NCBI RefSeq assembly: GCF_027409185.1
Contig: NC_084475.1
Span: 14,032,130 to 14,096,129, forward strand
DNA length: 64,000 nt
Direction: 5' to 3'
DNA from: Cynocephalus volans
Lineage: Eukaryota > Chordata > Mammalia > Dermoptera > Cynocephalidae
A program made the translations under genes and the position numbers. The number at the start of each line of letters is the position of its first letter. Position 1 is the first letter of the stretch. The notes under the pieces are model-generated. The model saw nothing but the letters and a program-made list of their open reading frames with translations. It ran no database searches and was not told the DNA's origin. Below, one piece after another: positions 39,994-50,126 of this stretch.

Positions 39994-40103
39994 GGGGCTG
40001 GCTGGTTGCTCAGTTGGTTGTACAGTGCTGAGAACATCAAGGTCCAGGGTTTGGATCCCTGTACCAGCCAGCCACCAAAAAAACCCCAAACAAACAAAAA
40101 AAC
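39994..40103 (+). mobile_element. tRNA-Ile-like SINE inside an LTR
   Basis: Starts 'ggggctggctggttgctcag' and ends 'ccagccagccaccaaaaaaa'. Its tail grades into the CA microsatellite, a usual birthplace for such repeats. Confidence 0.85.
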
Positions 40104-40114
40104 CCACAGCTTTA

Positions 40115-40117
<3 letters not shown>

Positions 40118-40169
<52 letters not shown>
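40118..40169. repeat. (CA)n microsatellite
   Basis: About 26 uninterrupted CA units, likely polymorphic. Confidence 0.97.
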
Positions 40170-40171
<2 letters not shown>

Positions 40172-40384
40172 TTCTTATATACATATTCAGATTCTCCCCT
40201 ATAACTTGTAGAAGGAACACAGAATTGCCAACACTTTGATTGTAGTTCAATGACAGCCATTTGGGCTTTTGGACCTCCAGAACTATAAGATAATACATTT
40301 GTGTCGTCTTAAGCTGCTACATTTGTGGTGATTTGTTACAGCAGCAATAAGGAAACTAATGAGAGGGGAATGTAAGCAATAAGC

Positions 40385-40745
40385 AGTCAGTTAAGTCCTG
40401 CAAGGTGGGAAACAGAATGCACCACAGAGCTATTACCAGACCGCTTAGCTCTCAATGGGCATTAAGGGAAGGCTTTTGGGAGGAGGTGAAGCAAAGCTGT
40501 AGACAGGTGGAACAGAGTCAAGGGGGTAGGACGATGGTCCTAGCAGCGGCGGCACATCGGGAAACCACTTCTGGTTCTGTAGGGCCGGATTTTGCAAGCC
40601 AGCTGTTGAGAGAGGCTCGAGGTGCTGAGAGGCCCAGGCTTGGGAAGGGCCTCAACCTGAGGCCTGGGGAGTCACTGAAGGAGCTTGCCTTGCAGTGATG
40701 GGTCAGATTTGCATTTTAAAAAGAGCCCTCTGGCTGCAAAGTCCT
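40385..40745 (+). mobile_element. L2-like fragment
   Basis: 'gggaaggcttttgggaggag', 'gggcctcaacctgaggcctg' and 'aaaagagccctctggctgc' resemble the 3' half of L2. The middle is degraded. Confidence 0.45.
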
Positions 40746-40884
40746 GGGGCCACTCTCCAAAGAAGGCCCAAAAGAAGGGCATCCCATAGCCCACGTGCAG
40801 AATCTGGGAGTTGCTGAAAAGCAGCCCCAGGAGAGTTCTTCCCCCACCCCTAATGTATTCTGTAGTTTCTAAAATAGAAAAATG

Positions 40885-40952
40885 TGTGGTGCTGATAACA
40901 CCAAGGTCCAGGGTTCAATCCTTGCACTGGCCAGATGAAAAAAAAAAAAAAA
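40885..40952 (+). mobile_element. 5'-truncated tRNA-Ile-like SINE
   Basis: Starts at 'tgtggtgctgataacaccaa', lacks the A box, and keeps 'gggttcaatcc' and a 17-base A-tail. Flanked by 'agaaaaatgt' repeats. Confidence 0.82.
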
Positions 40953-41686
40953 AAGAAAAATGTAGAAGGTCAAGATAAACCCTAATTATTAACAAAGTTC
41001 TAATATTTATTCCCACATCCCAGTGGATGGCCCCGTGCCCCTGCTGAGGATGTGTGATCCACACCCCCATGTGGAGGAGGGGAGAGGAAGGTTTCTATAC
41101 AACAGAAACTGTCTGCTGACTGTGGACACTGTCATGGATTAATTCCCCCAGCCATGGCCTAGTGCGATCACTCTGATGGATCGTGGGTCCAAGGTCACAG
41201 GCTTGATCTGCCTTTGGGTCAATTGGCTCTGGAAGAAAAACTCCATTTTCATCACGACAGACTGCCCTCTGGTCTGTTATCTCTAAATAATTCCTGGGTC
41301 ATGAGGCGGACAGACAGAGCACAGATGGAAAAATGCTTCAAGCCCTGACTATTGACAAGGAGTCGATTGTGCCCACTTTGTGTACAAAGCCCAGTGGGCG
41401 TGGGTGGCAGGAGTAGGAGGCACAGGGCAGTCCCCCTCACTCCCAGCCTGGATAAACCACCCTGACGGGGTGGGGGTTGTGCTGGAGGGAGACTCAGCAG
41501 AGTGCAGGGGGATCAAGCCCACTCGTCCTGACCCACCCGTCCTGCCCTTCCCTCCTGTTGGGTGTTCATCAAACTCAAAGCCGCCCCCACTCTCTCTTCT
41601 TGCCTAGGCTTTGAATTCTACCACTCAGCGTGGAATCCCACCTCTAGACATGTTTCTCCAGACAAGGAGGTAGTTGCCCGCTATCT

Positions 41687-42030
41687 AACTCGGGCTGCTA
41701 GCACAGAATACCATACACCAGGTAATCAAACAACAGACATTTATTTCTCATGGTTCTGGGAAGTCCAAGATCAAGGTGCTGGCAGATTTGCTTCCTGGCG
41801 AGGACTCTTCTTGGTTTGCAGACAGCAGCCTTCTCACTGCATCCTCAATGGTAGAGAGAGAAAGAGGTCGAGCTCTGGTCTCTTCCTCTGCTCATATGAA
41901 CACTAATCCGTGAGGGCCCCACCCTCATGACCTAATCACCTCCCAGAGGCCCCCCAATACTATCCCATTGAAGGTTAACACTTCAACATATAAATTTGGG
42001 GGGAAACAGATATTCAGTCCAAAGCATGCA
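41687..42030 (-). mobile_element. MLT1-type MaLR solo LTR, minus
   Basis: The reverse of an MLT1 LTR: 'cgggctgctagcacagaata', 'tggttctgggaagtccaaga', 'cctcatgacctaatcacctc' and 'atattcagtccaaagcatgc'. Confidence 0.8.
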
Positions 42031-42082
42031 CTTCACAACAGGTGTCTTCTTGGCCATTTCTACTTGAAACAGCTTCCATACA

Positions 42083-42152
42083 ATGATACTTCAAAAAGTT
42101 CACAGAAAGATTTTTATCTCCTAATTCTATTTTTCCAAAAATGTCTTTACCC
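42083..42152. mobile_element. Palindromic mariner-like MITE, diverged copy
   Basis: 'gatacttcaaaaagttcaca' and 'ctaattctatttttccaaaa' match the first and last thirds of the element at 58958-59041; the right end has decayed. Confidence 0.6.
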
Positions 42153-43384
42153 TTATAGAGCTGAGAACAAACTCTGACTTCCCCCACGTCAGTGCCCCTC
42201 AGTCTTCCCCTCTCAGAAATGTCCCCACCACCCAGACACTTGCGCCAAAGCTAGGCGTGACCTTGACTCTTCAAATGTGCTTGTCCCTGCTCTTCACATC
42301 GCCGGCTCCTCCTCATCCTTTGGGGCTGGTTTAAATGCCACATCCTCAGGAAGTTGCCATCCCCATCACCTTCTCTAAGTGAGACCCTGGGTTATTCTCC
42401 ACTCCGGCACCCAGTCGTGGGTTCCCTCCGATGCCCCTAACCCCTCAGACAGCACGCACACTTATCGTCCTGCTTGCTGGCTGTCTGGCATGTCTCCACC
42501 CTCTCGCCAAGCCCTGAGACCAGGGCCCATGCACAAGACTCCACCAGGCTCAGTGGACACAGTGCCAGGGTCCTACATGGTTTTAGAGGCCCACAAAAAT
42601 GTTTTAGTTTCTTTTGAGATCAGAAGAAAATATGTGAACCTGTAGTTGGAAGAAAAGGTTTTAATATGTACTATGAATACATTCAACTTTATACCAACGG
42701 AGTCGTAAATATAATTTTAACAACTTTTATGGAGGAAGGGGTCCACAAAAGTCATAGTGCCACCCTGGGGCCAGGTCTGTCTTGTTTTCTGTTATTCCCC
42801 GCTCCCCCCCAGCACATCTTGGGGTGCTTGGCACATAGTAGATACTCAACCAACATCTGATGAATAAATGAATCTGTAAAATGGATTTTTCTTTTTTTTT
42901 TTTTTTCGGAGAATACAACCTCAAACTCTCTGCAGTCAACCCTGATTTGGCTGGGGGTAAGAGAGGAGCTGTGGCTGTAAGAAGTGATTGATTCAGGATC
43001 ATCTTCCAAGTTGGACGGGAGATGATACACACAGTCCGCTTGCAGCCCTAGAACTGCGGAGCACAGCCCACGGGGCCGGGGCCACCTTCTCGACTCATCC
43101 TTCAATCTGACTGCAGAAAGAAATATTAGAAAGCTGCCTCTGCGCAGCCATTTCTCAAGCATACCCACACGGAAACACTTCACTGGCCAAAAAGAAGCAC
43201 CAGCTTTCTCAATCAACTGGGTAATTTAAAATGTGAGTATATACATTTCCCCTTACGGAACTCCACCGATCTTTTTGTTGTTGTTGTGAATAAAAACCAT
43301 GTGCCCTGAAAACATTTTTATTTGTCTTAACTTGTTATGTTAAAAAAAAAAAAAAGACAAGGTGTCTCACTCCTCCTCTAAGAG

Positions 43385-43583
43385 CAGTGGTTTTTAGCCC
43401 CTAAGGGGACATTTGGCAATGTCTGGGGACACTTTTGACTGTCACAGTTTGAGGGAGTGCTCTGGCATCTAGTGGGCAGAGGCCAAGGTTGCTGCTAAAT
43501 ATCCTATGATGCACAGGTCAGTGTCCAATAGCAAAAAATGATCCAGCCCCACATGTCAATAGTGCTGAGGTTGAGAAACCCTT
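43385..43583 (+). mobile_element. MER20
   Basis: Starts 'cagtggtttttagcccctaa' and reads 'ggggacatttggcaatgtct', 'tctggcatctagtgggcaga' and 'gctgaggttgagaaaccct'. Near full length. Confidence 0.88.
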
Positions 43584-43756
43584 CTCTGGAAGAATCTGAA
43601 CTATATCTCCTGGATGAATGAGGTGGACCACCTGGGTCTGGCCCTCCATAGACTTGGTTTTATTGCTCAGACCTTGGCATCAAAGCCCTCAGTTTATACA
43701 TACTGAGCAACCCTACAGGAAGCGGCCTGATGGTGTTTGTGTGACTGCGTCTGTGT

Positions 43757-44120
43757 CTTAGTCCATTCAGGCTGCTATAACAAAATACCACAAACTGGGT
43801 TGCCTATAAACAACAGAAATTTATATCGGACAGTTCTAGAGGCTGGGAAGTCCAAGACCAAGGTGCCAGCAGACTCGGTATCTGGTAATGGGATGCTTCC
43901 TGGTTCACAGACAGCTCCTTCTTGCTTTGTCCTTACATGGAAGAAGGGGCGAGGGGTCTCTCTTGGACCTTTTTTATACGGGCACTAATCCCACTCATGA
44001 GAGCTCTGTCCTCATGACCTAATCGCCTCCAAAGGCCCCACCTCCTAATAGCGTCACTTTGGGGGTCAGGATTTCAACATGTCAATTTGGGGGGGACACA
44101 AACATTCCAACCATAGCAAT
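43757..44120 (-). mobile_element. MLT1-type MaLR solo LTR, minus
   Basis: 'cttagtccattcaggctgct', 'gttctagaggctgggaagtc', 'cctcatgacctaatcgcctc' and a 'gacacaaacattccaacca' end. The best preserved of the MLT1A/B-like copies here. Confidence 0.88.
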
Positions 44121-44144
44121 CTGTTATAAAACTGTTATTGAAGG

Positions 44145-44293
44145 GGCCGAGCCCGTGGCGCACTTGGTAGAGTGCTGCGCTGGGAGCGCAGCGACGCTCC
44201 CGCCGTGGGTTCGGATCCTATATAGGACTGACCGGTGCACTCACTGGCTGAGTGCCGGTCACGAAAAAACGACAAAAAAAAAAAAAAAAAAAG
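44145..44293 (+). mobile_element. Second-type tRNA-derived SINE with perfect target duplication
   Basis: 'ggccgagcccgtggcgcact', the hairpin-like 'gggagcgcagcgacgctccc', 'gtgggttcggatcctatata', then 'gtgcactcactggctgagtg' and an A-tail. Identical 16-base duplications 'aaactgttattgaagg' at 44129-44144 and 44294-44309 show that it is young. Confidence 0.95.
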
Positions 44294-44520
44294 AAACTGT
44301 TATTGAAGGTGTTGCCTGGGACAACACCCCTCACCCCTTCAGAGGTCCCACAATAATTTCTTTCAGACTTTAGTGTCAGAAAAAGCTGAGCTGCTTCTGG
44401 GTATATTTTAACCTTGTGGACCTTTTAAGTCTCAAAACAGGCAGGTTTCCCTCTTCACTTTGGCTGATAGGAAGCTCACGTCTAGTTAGCAGCCTACCTT
44501 TGAGAATTATGGAAGGCTTT

Positions 44521-44619
44521 GGGCTGGCTAGTTAGCTCAGTTGGTTAGAGCACAGTGTCATAACACCAAGGTCAAGGGTTTGGATCCCCTTATCAGCCAG
44601 TCACAAAACAAAAAAAAAA
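44521..44619 (+). mobile_element. tRNA-Ile-like SINE monomer
   Basis: 'gttagctcagttggttagag' is complete. Flanking 'gaattatgga' repeats lie at about 44503 and 44620. Confidence 0.9.
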
Positions 44620-45644
44620 GAATTATGGAGGCCTACCTAGAGAACATTTCTGTAAACTACTTTCTTTGTTCATAGTACTATTTATTCCAGCCCTGTTTTC
44701 TCTCTGATATTTTTATCCTATTGTATTTTATGTATGTTTGTAAGCTGCCACCAGTCCTGTTTGGAACAAAGCAGGGCATAAAAAGAAAACAATATTCAGC
44801 AGAGCCCTGTGGCCTTGACAGGTATTTTTTAACATTCTAAGTGTCATTTCAGGGTTGGATTCCTGCTGGGGACAGCAACGACCCTTGTCTCCTCCTGTCC
44901 CCTCCTGGGAGTCTCTCTTTTGGAGAACAGAGGCTCAGTGGGTTAGAGCAACAGGTTTTAGAGGCAAAGCCATCAATATCCATCTGCCTGCAAACACCAC
45001 TCCCTCCCCCAAAATGTTCTTTCCAGTCTCCCATCTGTGTGTTGGCAGGAAGCCACAGGGCCTCGAGGAGATTGCAAAAGGGAAGTAGATAGATAAGCAC
45101 TCTCAGTTTTATTCCTAACTTTCTTTTCCTACATCTTAAATCAGGGCCTTCAGGGCCCAGGGATGGATTGTGCACAGGTTACCCTGTAGGTGAGGGGTGT
45201 GCCAGGGAGGGCACCTGCCTAAGTGTGGAGAGAGTGGCACTTTGGAGGCTGGTGAGTGAGGGTCGAGTGAGCCAGGGAAGGGTGGGGGTGTCATGCACAC
45301 CTGAAAAGGTCAACCCCGCCACATGCCCTGAGTTCCGGTCTCTTCCAGCCACCTCTACAGTTATACCACTCCCAGTTGCACAAGCTCTGGGATGCACACG
45401 GTCCACCCCTCAGCCTGTCCCCCTTAGCCTGTCCCTCACCTGCCAGGCCACAGAGCTACAGCAAGCCCAGTGGACTCTGTCTCTGCTCTGCTCCACTCAT
45501 GGGACTTTGGCCAGTCCCTCTTTCTCCCATCCTCAGTATTCCCATCTCTAAAATGGGGTAGGGGAGACACCAGATCCTAAACTTTGAGGATTCTGAGAAT
45601 CCCCTGCTACCATCACGTGTTCTGACATCCTCTATTCCTTTTGT

Positions 45645-45736
45645 TTGTTTTTGGCAACTGGCCAGAACAGGGAGACGAACACTTAACCATGGTGTTAAAA
45701 CACTGTGTCTAACCAACTGAGCTAACTGGCCAATCC
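45645..45736 (-). mobile_element. tRNA-Ile-like SINE, minus orientation
   Basis: Flanks 'cctctattccttttgt' and 'cctcgattccttttgt' differ by one base. The B box is mutated ('gagacgaacacttaacc'). Confidence 0.87.
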
Positions 45737-47270
45737 CCTCGATTCCTTTTGTCCGCTTTCTTCTGGGAATGTGGTACAGCCTTGGGGAGGAGAGGAGAGG
45801 GTGGGTGCATGTGACTATTGGGTGGAAGGTGGACACCATGCAGGACCAGCCTGGAGAGCGGCAGAAGCCCAGGCTACAGGCTTGAGAGCCAAAGGTCCCA
45901 AACTGGAGCCCTGGTCCTGCCCAGCAGGGACCGGAGGCCAGCCAGTGACCCTGGTAAGGCAGGACCTTTGCACTACCAGGGGGCGGGCCTGGCAGTCCTT
46001 TGGACCAGCAGAATCAGCAGCTGCTGATGAAGGGGCCTGGAGTTGCCAGCACCTCACCCAACAGCACAGCATCCCCTTTCCCTTGGGCATGCAGCTCCCC
46101 GTGCAGCATGAGGTGGGTATACCTTGAGTGGGGTGCTGCTTTGCTCAGCCAGGCCACTGGCTCCACCTGGTCATTCCGGATCCCAAAGTGTAAATAAGCA
46201 GGTTGGAGAGCCTAGTGGTTGTGAAGAAGGGCCTGGGCATATGTCCCAGCCCTCCACTTACCAGCCCTGTGCGGTGGGCCAGTTCTTCCACCTCTAGCTG
46301 CCCCAGCTGTGGATGGGGTGATATGAATGAGCAGTCTTGACCTCACAGAGTTGCTATGAGAAATAAACAAGGTCACTACAAAGAACAGTGCCTGGCACCT
46401 GGCCGGGGCTGCTGGGGGCCTGGCACTAACTTATCACTGGACCAGAGGCTTTGGGTCCCATCACATTTTGAGAAATTAAAGTCACTAAATTATCACTCAG
46501 AAGTAGTTCCTGGGCCCTGCTTCAAGTTGTCGGGGGTAGAAGGGGCCCTACAGAAAATCTTAAAGTTGAGATGTGCTCTGCAGGGGCCCTAAGTTTCTCA
46601 GTTGAACCTGAGACCAAGCGGAGAGAGTAACGCCCCTCACAACCCCAACCCAACTCCACCCAAGGAACCTCTGGCTCTGACTAAACAGGGTTTGACATAT
46701 GATCTCATCACAAACAAAGCTTCCAGCAAAAAGTTGAAAACAACTGAGCTATTTTAAAGATGGAGAAACTGAGGCCACTCAAAGAGGGAAAATAACTGGC
46801 CCAGTGCATCTCGGCAGAACCAAGAAAAGAGGTCTGTGCCAGGATCGTTTGGCCTGTTCATCCCACATGTGCCTCAAGGGTCCATTGAGTCCCCAACCAG
46901 AGCACATGCTCCTTAAGGCTGTGGATCAAGCCAGGTCCCTCTGCAGGCCCATGTCTTCCTCAATAGCTACAGCTTTTCCATCAGTGATCAAAAAACAGAT
47001 CCCAGGGCTGTGGGTGGTTGGCTTCTCCTAGATTTCAAGAATCCTTGGTTAGTTAGTGTGAGTGACTTTTCCCTTGTGCGAGGTTTACACCATGTCTGGG
47101 AGGGACAGCCATCACTCATCTGCCTGAGACCCCCTCTGAACAGTGCCTTCCTCTCCCCAGTCACCCCTGAGCTACACTGCAGCCCCCAAAGACTGTGTCC
47201 CCTGCACCCCCCCACCCGCCTGCTGGGCTGCCCTTGTATGCCCCAGTCCCGCTCTCTCCACACTGCTCTG

Positions 47271-47370
47271 CTGATAATTCCATCTCAGCCACGTCCCTCA
47301 TTAGCTCTAATGAGCCCTGCTAGGGGCAGAGGGACCTGGGTGACCTTTTAATTATGCCTGTAATTGCTTC
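47271..47370. promoter_or_regulatory. Candidate regulatory block with homeodomain palindrome
   Basis: Unique sequence with the inverted repeat CTCATTAGctCTAATGAG at 47297-47314, followed by 'ttttaattatgcctgtaatt'. The arms are perfect over 8 bases and carry TAAT cores. It lies about 4 kb beyond the CDC42EP4 gene edge and stop codon region. A function is only inferred. Confidence 0.3.
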
Positions 47371-48237
47371 CCAGTGAAAGGATGTGTGGGAAACCTAAAT
47401 TCCTCTGTAGACGCTCAGGGGAGAGGGGCATTTTCCACCAGGAACAGCCATGTTGGGATCCCTAGGTAGAATGTGGGCGTGGGAAGGGTAGGGGGTGAGC
47501 AAGGGGTGGGGGCAGTGGGTGGGTGGGTCATCAGGTCCCACACCCAGGGCAGACACACCCCCGACCTCATTTCCGAGGTACTGAAGCTTCCACGTGCCCA
47601 GGAGAGGCGGTGGTAAGAAGGGCAAGGGCTTTGAATTAATGATGTTCTGACTCTAATACTGATTAATTCTGCAGCCTTCCTGAGCACATTTCTTCACCTG
47701 GAGAACGGGAATACCAGGAGTCTACCTCACAGAGCAGCGAGGCTGGACCAAGAACATGGGGCTATAAGCTGATTCTCCAGGTCAAATGGTAAAAGGGGAG
47801 AAGAGGAGGAAAGGGGGTCCCTTTTCCCAGCCCCACCTGAGTGAGCCCAGTGCAGAGGCCTGTGGTGACAGCTCCGGTGCACGTGGGCCCTTTGTGAGAA
47901 CACAGCCTCCCTCATCCTAACCCCACATCCCCGAGTCCTGCAGGAGCGGCAGGGCTCTCATTCTACAGAAGAGGAAGAGGTACAAAGCAGCTAAGTGACT
48001 AGGTGCCCAAGGGCCCCAATTGATAAGTGGCAGTTGGGACACCTGGGTCCCAGAGCCCCAAAGGCCCTGCCCAGCACAGGGGTACAGGGGCCTCGTCCTT
48101 CCCTGAGTCTGGAGAGCAGAGCAGGAGGGGAGTCACGGGGCACGGGCAGCCCCAGACTCTCCCCACCCCGCACCTCCCCCATCCTGAAATAACCCTCCCC
48201 AAAGCAGAGACAGACGCCAGGCGTGCTACAGCGCTTT

Positions 48238-48243
48238 TTTAAT
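48238..48243 (-). terminator. Polyadenylation signal ATTAAA of CDC42EP4
   Basis: The minus-strand ATTAAA is followed by 'aaagcgctgtagcacg'. It is the best poly(A) signal I see downstream of the stop codon; the variant hexamer is the second most common form. Confidence 0.6.
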
Positions 48244-48662
48244 GTTTCCTCGCTGTTTTAACAATATCATGAAAAAAACCCCACAGTTTAGAATCTGGAA
48301 CTGATGGGCATGGATTTCAAGGGCAGCTGGTGGGGGCTGCACAGCCCCTCGATTCCTCCCCCACCGTGGGAGCTAAGCTACTGGAAACAAAGCACCAAGG
48401 GGGTACTGACTGAATCAGGAACTAAGTTAGTGTCTCAGAGTCAGGATCTGGCAAGACGTGGAAGGCCAGAGCAGCTACGCCCGCCAGGCCCACCGGTTGG
48501 CTGAAGCCCGGGTTGCGCTTAGTTCTGTCTGTCCCTCCCTCTACTGGCTATGTGGAGACCAGGGAGGTGGGTCAGCCTGTTCCCAGGACAGAAAAATGAT
48601 CAGCAGTCAACCCTGGGGCTCACACCCAAGCTTGTACTCACTTCCCTTGGGTAGAGTTACAG

Positions 48663-48835
48663 GGTGCAGTGAAACTTGAATTTCAGAAAAACAACAAATA
48701 ATTTCTCGTGTATGTTTCAGGTATTGCATGGGACATATTAACACTAAAACATTGTCTTTTGTGTACCTGAAATTCAAATTTAACCCAGCATTCTGTTTTT
48801 GTTTTGTTTGCTAAATCTGGCTACCCTACCCTTAG
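48663..48835. mobile_element. Palindromic DNA transposon fragment in 3' UTR
   Basis: 'acttgaatttcagaaaaaca' on the left mirrors 'gtacctgaaattcaaattta' on the right around 'gcatgggacatatt', and 'aaatctggctacccta' closes it. Old non-autonomous element of a kind common in mammalian 3' UTRs. Confidence 0.6.
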
Positions 48836-48950
48836 GGACTTTGTCCCACCCTACCCTGGGGGAGGGAGCCTGAGACAGGAAGGGGAAACAGTCAGTACAG
48901 AGGGTGTTTGGGGAGGGGAAGGGGTAGTCCAGTCAAAAACCAGCTTTCCA

Positions 48951-49065
48951 GGGCTGGTTGGTTGCTTGGATGTTTAGAGCTTGGTGTTGATAACATCAAG
49001 GTCAAGGCTTTGGATCCCTATTCAGGCCAGCCGCCAAACAAAACAAAACACAACAAAACAAAAAA
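48951..49065 (+). mobile_element. tRNA-Ile-like SINE in CDC42EP4 3' UTR
   Basis: 'gggctggttggttgcttgga' start, 'gctttggatcccta' B box and an AAAAC-rich tail. Duplications 'ccagctttcc' flank it (from about 48940 and 49068). Confidence 0.88.
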
Positions 49066-50126
49066 CACCAGCTTTCCCCCTCCCCTCAGAATTGATATAC
49101 TATTTTTAAAAAGTCGTTTTCCAGAAATTTTCTACATTGGTCTTCAGCTGTTAATAGCTACGGGAGTGGGGTGGGGCAAACACACACAACACCCACCCCA
49201 TATAGTGCTAAATAAAATCTGGAAGCACTAGTTAAAGTTGAGCTGGTTTCTTTGCCACAGGACGTCCCAGACTTAAGTATGCTAATATTCACTGTGACTT
49301 TTCAAGAGGAGACTTAGCATAAAATTTTTCTAAAAGGATTCTATTTTCCCTCTGGTGGCAGACCTATTAACACTGTTCCTGATATTGCTCTATAACGATT
49401 TAAACAATAATAAAGAACAAACAAACCCACAGGGACTGAGCAAGTATCCCAGCCCTGTTCCTAGTGTCATCCTGCAAGGGCCCCGTCTTGAAAATTCAAG
49501 AAGCCCGGGGGGCTTTCCTTCCATTCCCCATCCTGTGTCTTCCCCTGGAAGGGGGCTGCGTTTACTAGTGTACATGTTTGTGGCTGGCCACCTGGTCGGC
49601 TTGACTCCAAGAGGCTCTAAGCTTCCCTTGCAGGAGCCAGGGATGGAGAGAGAGGCTGGAACGTGTGACCACCCCCTTCCTCCTGCTGCACACACTTCCC
49701 TGGCAGCCACCACCAGTCACAGCAGACACACCAGGAGAGAAAAGGAGAGCCAAGTGTCCTTAGCCTTGGATTCCAGGCTGCCTGTGGGCTGACCTGCTAT
49801 TGCTGCACGTGGCAGGAACTCAGGTTGACATCTGGCATCCATTTGAGGCCAGGGTGGAGGAAAAGGAGGCAGAGAGAAGAAAACTAATCCCTGCTGCGAG
49901 AACACAGCGTGGGGCCCAGACGGCTGCGGGGAGGGCAGGGTGTGTAATGACATCAGGCGACTTCGGCACCCACGCCAGCTCCTCAAGCCCTCCGAGGGCC
50001 CCCATCCACAAGGTCCAGGGTCCGTGGCCGGAAGCGAGGCTCTTGGCTGTCCCTGCACGGTAAGGTCAAAGGTCGCAGTGGGGTGGGCACAGGGAGAAGG
50101 TGCAGCCAGGAGCCTGGTGGCCGGCC

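Larger units (their letters stand above)
39688..40364 (+). mobile_element. MaLR-type LTR split by a SINE and CA repeat
   Basis: The left part has 'gaacctgtgaattatgtcac', 'cttacatggcaaaagggact' and 'gatggggagattatcctgga'. The right part has 'cctccagaactataagataa' and 'gtggtgatttgttacagcag'. The SINE and microsatellite at 39994-40169 lie inside it. Confidence 0.7.
34551..48219. other. Intergenic region CPSF4L to CDC42EP4
   Basis: No protein-coding exon was found in 13.7 kb. It holds four MaLR LTR copies, L2 and MIR fragments, a MER20, seven SINEs, a CA microsatellite and one palindromic mariner-like element. Three repeat-poor stretches (about 35.15-35.45, 37.53-37.71 and 47.27-47.37 kb) look like possible conserved regulatory DNA. 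Untranslated first exons of CPSF4L may also lie here. Confidence 0.6.
48220..50126 (-). other. CDC42EP4: CDC42EP4 3' UTR
   Basis: On the minus strand this follows the stop codon directly and runs about 1.9 kb to an ATTAAA signal at 48238-48243. It includes a palindromic DNA transposon (48663-48835) and a SINE (48951-49065) in antisense orientation to the gene. The end point is inferred from the signal and from the usual length in mammals. Confidence 0.65.

Noticed and set aside
39753-40298. A 181-codon minus-strand frame
   Set aside because: It crosses an LTR, a SINE and the CA microsatellite (Cys-Val repeat), so it is a translation of repeats.
42666-43260. Minus-strand frame of 154 codons
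   Set aside because: It contains a translated A/T run (Lys stretch), no recognised domain and no exon borders.
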